64,000 nt of DNA from Riemerella anatipestifer_F (GTDB lineage: Bacteria; Bacteroidota; Bacteroidia; Flavobacteriales; Weeksellaceae): assembly GCF_037861325.1 (NCBI RefSeq), contig NZ_JAFELW010000001.1; one strand, 5' to 3'. Shown piece after piece: positions 54,755 through 61,646 of this stretch. The first letter of the stretch is position 1. Each line of letters opens with the position of its first letter. Made by a program: the position numbers and the translations under genes. Below the pieces are notes generated by a model. The model saw only the letters and a list, made by a program, of their open reading frames with translations, was not told the origin of the DNA and did no database searches.

Positions 54755-55175
54755 TTTTTTCTTTCATTTTCAGAAAGTTTAATGGTGTCATAACAGCAAT
54801 CGATGAATTTTTATAGTCTTTTACATTCCGCGTGATAATTGCATCCAAATCTTTAATGGTTAAGGCTGAAGAGTATTGAATAGAATCCTCATAATCTGTA
54901 AAGTCATTACTTAACGCTTGTATTATTTCCTTTTTCGTTGTTCCAACAATTTCTGTCATCTCTGTTAACAATTCAATTACTTCAAGCGTCTTTTTATGAC
55001 CTAAAAACTTTCTAGCTATATAGTAAATATTATTGATGCTTACAGCCGACAAAAACAGTTTTACTTTCCCTTGTTCATTAAGTTCAAAAAGTTCACTCGC
55101 AGGGTTAACATAAGGCTCTCTGTCCGTAAAGAAATCAATGACTACATCTGAGTCTACAAAAAGTTTATAGTCCAT
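54744..55175 (-). CDS. PIN-domain toxin
   Basis: 143 residues. Acidic active-site residues occur in KLFVDSDVVIDFF, LFLSAVSINNIYYIARKF, FTDYEDSIQYSSA and the C-terminal LDAIITRNVKDYKNSSIAV, as in VapC-type RNases. Its start overlaps the antitoxin gene by 11 bp, so the two are co-translated. The stop codon is within the GTT box at 54743. A typical toxin-antitoxin cassette. Confidence 0.88.
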   Translation of the reverse strand: MDYKLFVDSDVVIDFFTDREPYVNPASELFELNEQGKVKLFLSAVSINNIYYIARKFLGHKKTLEVIELLTEMTEIVGTTKKEIIQALSNDFTDYEDSIQYSSALTIKDLDAIITRNVKDYKNSSIAVMTPLNFLKMKEKNES

Positions 55176-55419
55176 ATTTTTTCGAAAGTTCTTCTGTTAG
55201 AATTTGTTTGTAATCAAAGTTTTTATCAGTCTTTATAATTCCTCTAAGTTTTTTTACCTTGGGAGAAAGTTCTTTTTCTTTCATATCAACTCTTTTTACA
55301 GTTACAAACTTAAAGTAATTTTCTACCATCTCAGAAAGACTTTGTCCTTTACCTTTTGCGTATTCTTTTGCTACTTCAATAATCTCTTTTTCTATTGTTA
55401 AAGTTAATTTTGTATTCAT
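55165..55419 (-). CDS. Antitoxin (DUF6364-like, ribbon-helix-helix)
   Basis: 84 residues. The N-terminal MNTKLTLTIEKEIIEVAKEY and LSEMVENYF segments form a ribbon-helix-helix-type DNA-binding domain; the C-terminal part would bind the PIN toxin. It lies upstream of the toxin gene in the operon, the usual order. An own promoter with paired repeats is visible upstream. Confidence 0.85.
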   Translation of the reverse strand: MNTKLTLTIEKEIIEVAKEYAKGKGQSLSEMVENYFKFVTVKRVDMKEKELSPKVKKLRGIIKTDKNFDYKQILTEELSKKYGL

Positions 55420-55434
55420 CTTAATTTCTTTTTA

Positions 55435-55476
55435 GCAAAAATACGTGTTTATTTCAAAATATCAACACGTGTTTAT
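55435..55476 (-). promoter_or_regulatory. Toxin-antitoxin promoter and operator repeats
   Basis: Minus strand: -7 box TATTTTTG (55443-55436, followed by C). Two direct copies of ACGTGTTTAT (plus strand 55443-55452 and 55467-55476), 24 bp apart, flank the -33 to -7 region. Such repeats suit autorepression by the ribbon-helix-helix antitoxin. Confidence 0.55.
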
Positions 55477-55481
55477 GAAAA

Positions 55482-55623
55482 ATGAGAGCTAACGGTCAGG
55501 GTATTGCCGAAGGCGGGACTTATTAGCACCTAACTTCAACTAAAATACCATACTTCAAAGATAAACAAAAGTTTCGGAAAAGCAAACCACCCCCGCTTGC
55601 GGCAATACCTTGTTATGTGCCGT
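55482..55623. repeat. attC-like element 10 (short class)
   Basis: Starts AT-GAGAGCT-AAC (AAC at 55491-55493), ends GTT-ATGTGCC-GT (GTT at 55612-55614). The left flank is the reverse complement of the box at 54743 (14 of 15, the exception being the fixed G-T). Arms GTATTGCCGAAGGCGGGAC and CCCCGCTTGCGGCAATACC. Confidence 0.88.
55556..55586 (-). promoter_or_regulatory. Promoter inside element 10
   Basis: Minus strand: TTTG (55586-55583), 19 bp, TATCTTTG (55563-55556). It points into the toxin-antitoxin operon, in addition to that operon's own promoter. Confidence 0.6.
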
Positions 55624-56071
55624 TTTTATTGTCAAGTAGTATCGTTAGTTTGTTATTAAAGTCTGTTGTTGCCTTGTCAAGTGAGCCGAAAAATTGTTTG
55701 TCAAATTCTTCAACTGTTTTGATCGCTTGTTTAATATTTTTTAGTCCAATTTCTGTTAGTCCAACTGTTTTGGCTCTTGTGTCTGTTTCGTGTTCTTGTC
55801 GTTTGATAAGTCCTTTTGTTTGCAAAGTTCTTAAAACAGTTGAAGTTGTCATTGGGTCAATTTTAGTATGATTGGATAATAAAATTTGTGTTACATTTTG
55901 TTTGTCCAATGTCAGCCAATGAATACTTGCAAGTAATACAAATTGAGAATGTGTTAGTTCATATTTCTCTAATGCTTTTTTGATTTCACGTTGCCACAAG
56001 TTTGTTACTTGCCATAATAAAAAACCTGTGCTTTCTTCGGTTTTTTCAAAAATAAAATCTGTTTTTGCCAT
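55613..56071 (-). CDS. MarR-family transcriptional regulator
   Basis: About 152 residues from the ATG at 56071 (MAKTDFIFEKTEESTG). Winged helix with HSQFVLLASIHWL and the recognition region LRTLQTKGLIKRQEHETD followed by the DTRAKTVGLTEIG wing. Its stop is within the GTT box at 55612. Coupled to the SRPBCC gene (7-bp gap). Probably senses a small molecule and controls its own cassette. Confidence 0.9.
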   Translation of the reverse strand: MAKTDFIFEKTEESTGFLLWQVTNLWQREIKKALEKYELTHSQFVLLASIHWLTLDKQNVTQILLSNHTKIDPMTTSTVLRTLQTKGLIKRQEHETDTRAKTVGLTEIGLKNIKQAIKTVEEFDKQFFGSLDKATTDFNNKLTILLDNKNGT

Positions 56072-56078
56072 TTTGTGT

Positions 56079-56495
56079 TTAGTTTTTTTCTGCAAGTTCT
56101 ATTAGTTTTTCAACGGCAATAGGAAGTCCTCTTTTAATTTTACTACCAATTATTTTTGAAAACAAAAAAGTCATAAAACCTGTCATTACAACTTTATGTG
56201 TAATTTCAAGTCCGTCTTTGGTTTCTGTCATAGTATGGATAAAGTCCATTTTGCAAAGTGGTAAAAAACTTCTGTCTGTAAATGATTTGAATTTAGTGCA
56301 TTCAGTCATTTCAAATTTTGTTTTTGGTCCATCTGCTGGTTTCAAAATTCCTTTTGTCCCTACCTGAAATTCTCCAAATAGTTCAGAGGTTTCAACTTCT
56401 GCATCCCAAACATTCCAATTAGGAACATCTGCCCAAAGTTCCCAAATTTGTTCTTTTGTTGCTGTCGTTTTACGACTTACTTCTGTTATCCACAT
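56079..56495 (-). CDS. SRPBCC-family (polyketide cyclase/START-like) protein
   Basis: 138 residues. Opens with MWITEVSRKTTATKEQIWEL, followed by NWNVWDAEVETSELFGEF, matching the SRPBCC helix-grip fold. The hydrophobic cavity would bind or modify a small lipophilic compound. Linked to the downstream MarR gene, so the pair probably responds to the same ligand. Confidence 0.83.
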   Translation of the reverse strand: MWITEVSRKTTATKEQIWELWADVPNWNVWDAEVETSELFGEFQVGTKGILKPADGPKTKFEMTECTKFKSFTDRSFLPLCKMDFIHTMTETKDGLEITHKVVMTGFMTFLFSKIIGSKIKRGLPIAVEKLIELAEKN

Positions 56496-56609
56496 ACTAA
56501 AATATTTTGTCTGACGAAATTATAAGTACAAATATAATAAGTGAGCATATAATATGCAAATTTATTTTCTTATTGATTCAGTTTGTCTGTTATACGGTGA
56601 CTCGGCAAA

Positions 56610-56812
56610 ATGGCACATAACGGAAAAAGCATCTGCTACGGTTGGACTGAATTGAACTATAGGTTCAATTTAGCCCGCCCTTCGCAAATACTTTTTCAAT
56701 GAAACTAAATTACTCAAAATAGTTGAATTGAAAAGCATATGCGGATAAATATTTCTGCTTTTCAATTCAACACCTTAAACCCGCCTTTTGCAAATACTAT
56801 GTTACCTGCAGT
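56610..56812. repeat. attC-like element 11 (long class)
   Basis: Starts AT-GGCACAT-AAC (AAC at 56619-56621), ends GTT-ACCTGCA-GT (GTT at 56801-56803). The left flank is the reverse complement of 55612 (14 of 15). Within it, GTTGAATTGAAAAGCA (56722-56737) and its exact inverse (56756-56771) form a second, 16-bp perfect stem. Confidence 0.86.
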
Positions 56813-56815
56813 ATC

Positions 56816-57388
56816 TTATTTTTCATAAATGGAAAGTCTTATTTGGTCAAAACCACCTTTTCCTTTAAACCTAAATAAATATGCTCCTAAATTTTCAGAA
56901 GTCCATTTTACATCATCTCTAACAGTTTGTTCGGTAGAAGTGGATAGGTCTTCATAATTTTCAAAGCTTGGCTTCCCTATCTTTGTAGTAACAAACTCTT
57001 TAATTTCACCAAATTTTTTCTGTAAACTTTTACTTTGATTTTTAGAATCATAATTAATATTCCATTCGTAAAGTTTACATTTCAGTTCTTCGCTTTTTGT
57101 GAAAAAATAATCCACTTTCAGTAGAAATTCGTTTTTTGGTCTTTCATAGGATTTAGGGTCTTGGAATGAATATTTTTCAAACATTGGATAAATATTTTCA
57201 TCGACTCCCCAAAAATAACCTAATGAAATGTCTTTAGATTTTCGATTTTTCTCGGTTTTTATTATTTCAGTTTTATTGGTAAAGGAAAAATCAATTTCGT
57301 CGCTTATTCTTGTGTTTGAAACCGTATTTGTTTTACAACCAACGAATAGAACTGTGATTATAATTAAGAAGAGTGTGTTTATGCGCAT
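56816..57388 (-). CDS. Lipoprotein of unknown function
   Basis: 190 residues from the ATG at 57388 (MRINTLFLIIITVLFVGCKT, lipobox LFVGC); the frame runs on to 57445, but that would read through element 12. The mature part has WTSENLGAYLFRFKGKGGFD near the end. The start is only 20 bp from the AAC box of element 12, so transcription most likely comes from the promoter inside that element. Function unknown. Confidence 0.78.
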   Translation of the reverse strand: MRINTLFLIIITVLFVGCKTNTVSNTRISDEIDFSFTNKTEIIKTEKNRKSKDISLGYFWGVDENIYPMFEKYSFQDPKSYERPKNEFLLKVDYFFTKSEELKCKLYEWNINYDSKNQSKSLQKKFGEIKEFVTTKIGKPSFENYEDLSTSTEQTVRDDVKWTSENLGAYLFRFKGKGGFDQIRLSIYEK

Positions 57389-57398
57389 TTTTTTTGAT

Positions 57399-57540
57399 AT
57401 TGCAGGTAACGGTCGGGTATTGCCGAAGGCGGGGCTTATCAGCACTTAACTTCAACCAAAATACCATACTTCAAAGATAAACAAAATTTTCTAAAAAAAC
57501 AATTAACCCCGCCTTTTGCAAATACTATGTTAGGCGATGT
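57399..57540. repeat. attC-like element 12 (chimera of short and long class)
   Basis: Starts AT-TGCAGGT-AAC (AAC at 57408-57410), ends GTT-AGGCGAT-GT (GTT at 57529-57531). Left arm and centre are short class (GTATTGCCGAAGGCGGGGC); the right arm CCCCGCCTTTTGCAAATACT is long class. The left flank complements the box at 56801 (14 of 15). Confidence 0.85.
57472..57502 (-). promoter_or_regulatory. Promoter inside element 12
   Basis: Minus strand: TTG (57502-57500), 20 bp, TATCTTTG (57479-57472). It points into the lipoprotein gene starting at 57388. Confidence 0.62.
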
Positions 57541-58346
57541 TATTTCTTAGGCCAAAATTCCACTTCAAACTTATATCTTATTTTTTTAAATTCCTCAAAT
57601 TTTCCGCCAATATCTATTCCAATTCCATTTAAGTTATTTGCTATTTTGGCAGTTATACCCATATCATCAGTATAGTTAAAATCTGCAGTATATTTGTCAA
57701 CATCATTTTCTAATCTCATTTTTTGTAAAGCGTTCCAAGTAGGCTCTCCATTCATCCAAACAGTCTCATATCTGCTAATATTTTTATTGTTTGGAAAACT
57801 GAAAAAAATATCTGCATTTTGAGTATTTCTTCTGTTTATATTAGAATTTAATTCAGAATTAAGAACTCCCGCAGAAGTTGGGATGTTTTTGCCTGTAAAA
57901 TTTACAGTGACATCTTTCCCGTTTTCTTCGGCATAAACAATCTTACAAGTTTTAGCGCCTAATGTTGCACATAATTCTGTAAATGCTGACATTTTTGACT
58001 CGTACATATATTTGTGAAAAGATGAAATTGGAACATACAAGTCACTTTCTATTTCTGAGGTAGCATAAGATAATCCGTCTCTTGGATGTGAGGGTGGAAA
58101 TCTAAATAGTTCTCTTGCTACTTCAATATCAAAAATTGGAAAAGGAACATCTTTATAATAAGAATCTCTCAAAATTCTTTTTTCCTTCCATAATCTATAA
58201 GCAAAAGCAAAAGGAAAAATATTTTGAAATAATAAATCAAAACCAATACTCTTCCAATCCAATACTTTTAGTTCCTCTTTTGTTTTTTCACTCGCAAAGA
58301 TGCAAATTTGTCTTTTATAACTGGGTAATTCTGCTATACTTCTCAT
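57540..58346 (-). CDS. Unknown protein
   Basis: 268 residues with no signal peptide or membrane helix. Contains a hydrophobic internal segment (FDLLFQNIFPFAFAYRLW, about 38-55), ARELFRFPPSHPRDGLSY and a C-terminal GIDIGGKFEEFKKIRY stretch. A real gene by length and composition, filling its cassette (ends 57529 and 58373) between elements 12 and 13. No family recognised. Confidence 0.78.
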   Translation of the reverse strand: MRSIAELPSYKRQICIFASEKTKEELKVLDWKSIGFDLLFQNIFPFAFAYRLWKEKRILRDSYYKDVPFPIFDIEVARELFRFPPSHPRDGLSYATSEIESDLYVPISSFHKYMYESKMSAFTELCATLGAKTCKIVYAEENGKDVTVNFTGKNIPTSAGVLNSELNSNINRRNTQNADIFFSFPNNKNISRYETVWMNGEPTWNALQKMRLENDVDKYTADFNYTDDMGITAKIANNLNGIGIDIGGKFEEFKKIRYKFEVEFWPKK

Positions 58347-58361
58347 TTTCTGCTTTTAATA

Positions 58362-58564
58362 ATATCGCCTAACGGAAAAAGTATTTGCGAAGGGCGGGTT
58401 TGAATTGGACGATAAGTTCAATTCAGTACAACCGAAGCGAATGCTTTTTCCGTATTGCTAAACTAAGAAAAAAAGTAATACGGAAAAGCAGAAGCGGATA
58501 AATATTCCCAAATTTTCAACCATGCATTAACCCCGCCTTTTGCAAATACTATGTTATCTGCTGT
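58362..58564. repeat. attC-like element 13 (long class)
   Basis: Starts AT-ATCGCCT-AAC (AAC at 58371-58373), ends GTT-ATCTGCT-GT (GTT at 58553-58555). The left flank complements the box at 57529 over 15 of 16 bases. An internal second stem is TGCTTTTTCCGTATT against AATACGGAAAAGCA. Confidence 0.88.
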
Positions 58565-58570
58565 CTCTTT

Positions 58571-59338
58571 TTAGTTCTTTATAAACTTTGAACTCAAATC
58601 ACCAATTTTGTAAATATAAATCCCTTTCGGTAAATTTTCCACGTCTATAGAAATTTTGCTTTCTGAATTTCCAAAACCTTTATTGATCATTAATTTTCCG
58701 CTTGTATCAAAAATCTCAATTTTACTTGCTCCATTTTGTGGATTTATAACATTAAAAATTTTATTTGTGGGAATAGGAAATCCTGAAAGTTTGTTTTTCG
58801 TTTGGATTTCTTTAGTTGTAAGAACAGATGTTGGTAACGAGTAAATGTCAAAAGTTAAAAAGCCTTCTCCGACTGAATATTTTCCCATTTTCAATTTATT
58901 TGTATTAGTAGTATTGTCGTGAAAAATTTCAATCAACTCATGTGTATAATTATCATTAAAGTTTTTGATGATATTTCCGTCTTCATTGTAAATAATTACA
59001 TTTCCTGCCTTACCATATTCACCGGCAAAAAAAATAAAAAACTCTAATTTGTCGTCAGTATTGAAAACATGTTTGGAAACATTAAAAGAAAAATCGTTAA
59101 AAGGTGTAATGAATGCTCTTGAATAATTTGGTGGAATTGTAACCGTAAATGTCTTAAAAACAGAATAATCTGCATTGTATATTATTACCTGTGTTCCATT
59201 AAATGTTACATACTTTAAACTTGTTTCATCTGAATACTGAATTACGTCCTGTGATACAAAAGAATGTTCAAGCGTAATTTGTCCGAATGCGAAACTTGCA
59301 GCAAAAATTGTTGCCACAGAAAATAAAATTTTTCTCAT
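58571..59338 (-). CDS. Secreted protein with T9SS sorting domain
   Basis: 255 residues. Signal peptide (KILFSVATIFAASFAFGQ). The last ~80 residues form a type A T9SS sorting domain (NPQNGASKIEIFDTSGKLM, then GIYIYKIGDLSSKFIKN), which sends the protein across the outer membrane through the type IX secretion system. The middle (about 20-165) is a beta-rich domain without recognised family. Surface display as a cassette cargo is notable. Confidence 0.88.
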   Translation of the reverse strand: MRKILFSVATIFAASFAFGQITLEHSFVSQDVIQYSDETSLKYVTFNGTQVIIYNADYSVFKTFTVTIPPNYSRAFITPFNDFSFNVSKHVFNTDDKLEFFIFFAGEYGKAGNVIIYNEDGNIIKNFNDNYTHELIEIFHDNTTNTNKLKMGKYSVGEGFLTFDIYSLPTSVLTTKEIQTKNKLSGFPIPTNKIFNVINPQNGASKIEIFDTSGKLMINKGFGNSESKISIDVENLPKGIYIYKIGDLSSKFIKN

Positions 59339-59457
59339 AATTTTTTATTTTTCAATTTACTTCTAAAGTTAAGAACGAAAAAAGTTTTGTATTTTAGTTA
59401 GTTTTTACACCCTTTAAATATCTTAATTTCAATTTTTTACATATTTTCTTTAGTGAG

Positions 59458-59661
59458 ATAGCAGATAACGGTTCGGGGCTTTGCGAGGGAGAGGATTAGA
59501 AAGCACAAACTTTCAATTTAGCACCAACGTAGCAAAACCATTTTTTTATTTGCTAATTTACACTTTTCAAACAAATAAAAAATGGTTTTTGCGGAATAGA
59601 AGCACAAAAGTTGAATTTAGCACTTAACCCGCTCTCTTGCAAAACCCTTGTTAGTGGCTGT
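59458..59661. repeat. attC-like element 14
   Basis: Starts AT-AGCAGAT-AAC (AAC at 59467-59469), ends GTT-AGTGGCT-GT (GTT at 59650-59652). The left flank complements 58553 (14 of 15). Arms GGGGCTTTGCGAGGGAGAGG and CGCTCTCTTGCAAAACCC; inner stem AAAACCATTTTTTTATTTG against CAAATAAAAAATGGTTTTT. A third sequence variant of the repeat. Confidence 0.84.
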
Positions 59662-59781
59662 GGCTGTTTGTTTACTCTTTGTTTGATTCATTTATCTGTA
59701 AATCAAAAGACTAAAAAAACTTTTGCTTTTTCTCCAAAAGTTAATTTTTTCAAAAAACAGTCTTGTTTGAAAAATTTGTTA

Positions 59782-59816
59782 TACTTTTGTTGCATAAACA
59801 ACAGTTGGTTATGCAA
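59782..59816 (+). promoter_or_regulatory. MarR promoter and palindromic operator
   Basis: -7 box TACTTTTG (59782-59789) is immediately followed by the inverted repeat TTGCATAAACAAC (59790-59802) / GTTGGTTATGCAA (59804-59816), which differ at one base and cover the ATG at 59811. This suits repression by the MarR protein. Confidence 0.65.
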
Positions 59817-60254
59817 TCAATTTTAGAATATCAGGATTTTTACAATCTGCTTACGGGCAGGACACCACAGGCATTTAATCGTGTTTTGAATAAGAATTTC
59901 AGACAGAACGGAGCAGAATTAACCAAGGAACAATGGTCTATTTTGGCTGTTTTGTGGGAAAATGACGGTTGCTCGCAACAGTATTTGGCAGATAAGAGCT
60001 TTCGGGACAGACCAAGCGTAACCCGTTTGATTGACAATATGGAAAAAGACGGTTTGGTCGACCGGAAACCCGATGTAAATGACAGAAGGTCTAATTTGAT
60101 TTTTCTGACAAAAAAAGGAAAGCAAATACAGGAAAAAGTTATGAATCTTGTCAATGCTACCGTCGAAGAATCCATAAAAGGAATCAGTGTAGAAAATATA
60201 GTGACAGTAAAAGAAGTGTTTCATAAAATATATCAAAATTTAGAGGTAAAATGA
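59811..60254 (+). CDS. MarR-family regulator of the efflux operon
   Basis: 147 residues from the ATG at 59811 (MQSILEYQDFYNLLTG); the upstream open frame runs through the promoter. Winged helix with LTKEQWSILAVLWENDG, the recognition segment RPSVTRLIDNMEKDGLV and DVNDRRSNLIFLTKKG. It overlaps the TolC-like gene by 4 bp. A palindrome over its own start codon is the likely autorepression site, so ligand binding would induce the pump. Confidence 0.92.
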   Translation: MQSILEYQDFYNLLTGRTPQAFNRVLNKNFRQNGAELTKEQWSILAVLWENDGCSQQYLADKSFRDRPSVTRLIDNMEKDGLVDRKPDVNDRRSNLIFLTKKGKQIQEKVMNLVNATVEESIKGISVENIVTVKEVFHKIYQNLEVK

Positions 60255-61633
60255 GAATTAAAAAATTACTGCCTATACTTGCCTGCCTTTTGGCTTTTGA
60301 AGGAAAGGCTCAAATTGATGTGAGCCCGTCTTTGCAGGAAGCAATTCAGAAAGCAATCGACAAAAACGCTTCTATCCGAAACAAAGATTTGGAAGTGGAA
60401 AAAATCAGTACGGAAAAGAAAAGTGTTTGGAACAAATACATTCCGAAAGTAGAAGGTTCGGCAAATTATATGTATTTCGATACGAAAATAACGCTCGATT
60501 TACCGACAGGAAACATTCCGGTTATCAATCAGCCGGTTTTTGACGGAAAGCAATCGTTTGACAGTTACGGAAACTTATTGATGGGTAGCCTGATGGCAAA
60601 AACGGTTTTGTTTAGTGGTTTTCAGATTGAAAACGGAGCAAAGGCTTTGGAGCAAAAACGAATCGGAACGGCTTATCTTTCCGAGGCTGAAAAAGAAAGT
60701 TTAATTAAAGAAGTGATTCATTCCTTTGACCAAGTACACTTGTTGAACGAAGTCGAAAAATTGCTGATTGACAGCGAAAAACGATTGGCTACCGAAGCCA
60801 AAAGAGTAGAAAGGGCTATCGAAGAAGGACTTGCCATTCCGTATGACAGGGACAAAATCAAATTGGCAAATCTCGAATTACAATCCAAAAAGATAGAAAT
60901 GGAAGGAAAACGAAAAGTCCTTTACCAAAAAATAAATTACCTCACGGGATATTCCGAAAACCAAATCAAAGAAGTAGAATATTTACTTGTTCCTTATGTG
61001 ATTTCGGAAGATTTATCGGTTGAAAACAAACAAGAGCTAAAAGCCTTGGAATCATTCAAGAAGGCTTCCGATTATATGGTCAAGAAAGAAAAAGGGAGCT
61101 ATCTTCCTGTTTTGGGAGCATTCGGAGGTGTTACTTATGCGAGCCTTTTTGACGCTACGATGATTACACCTGAAATTCCAATGGTAAATTCCCGACTTTA
61201 CGGAAGAATGAATGAACTTACGTTGAGTCCGAATTGGATGGTAGGACTTTCGATGAAGTGGGAGATTTTCAGCGGATTTGAACGTAAGCACAAAATCCAC
61301 GAAGCCAAGATAAATGCGGAACAGGTGCAAAATCAATTAGATGATGCGAAAGAGAAATTTGCTTTGCTTTTGGAAAATAACCTGGCGGATTACAGGGTTC
61401 AGAATAAGAAATACCAAATTGGTCTGGAACATGAAAAAGTAGCTTCAAACAATCTGAATATGGCTGTAAGGCAATATCAGGAAGGGCTTATCAACATTTC
61501 CGAAAGATTGGAAGCGGAGAACGATTTGTTTAAAGCATCAGCCAATAAAATTCAGATTTTAGTAGAGCAAAGGCTGTCCGCTTTAGAAACACTTTCCGTA
61601 ACAGGAGAATTAACCAAAACTATTTTAAACTAA
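60251..61633 (+). CDS. TolC-family outer-membrane efflux protein
   Basis: 460 residues. A short signal peptide (KKLLPILACLLAFEGKAQ) is followed by two long coiled-coil halves typical of TolC (LQEAIQKAIDKNASIRNKDL and, in the second half, KINAEQVQNQLDDAKEKF). It forms the outer-membrane exit duct for the adaptor and permease encoded downstream. More GC-rich and CG-rich than the cassettes to the left. Confidence 0.92.
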   Translation: MRIKKLLPILACLLAFEGKAQIDVSPSLQEAIQKAIDKNASIRNKDLEVEKISTEKKSVWNKYIPKVEGSANYMYFDTKITLDLPTGNIPVINQPVFDGKQSFDSYGNLLMGSLMAKTVLFSGFQIENGAKALEQKRIGTAYLSEAEKESLIKEVIHSFDQVHLLNEVEKLLIDSEKRLATEAKRVERAIEEGLAIPYDRDKIKLANLELQSKKIEMEGKRKVLYQKINYLTGYSENQIKEVEYLLVPYVISEDLSVENKQELKALESFKKASDYMVKKEKGSYLPVLGAFGGVTYASLFDATMITPEIPMVNSRLYGRMNELTLSPNWMVGLSMKWEIFSGFERKHKIHEAKINAEQVQNQLDDAKEKFALLLENNLADYRVQNKKYQIGLEHEKVASNNLNMAVRQYQEGLINISERLEAENDLFKASANKIQILVEQRLSALETLSVTGELTKTILN

Positions 61634-61646
61634 CTTATTAAAAGTG

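Noticed and set aside
57389..57445. Start of the 190-residue lipoprotein at 57445
   Set aside because: It would read through element 12 and place a polar stretch before the signal peptide; the ATG at 57388 begins a clean lipoprotein signal.
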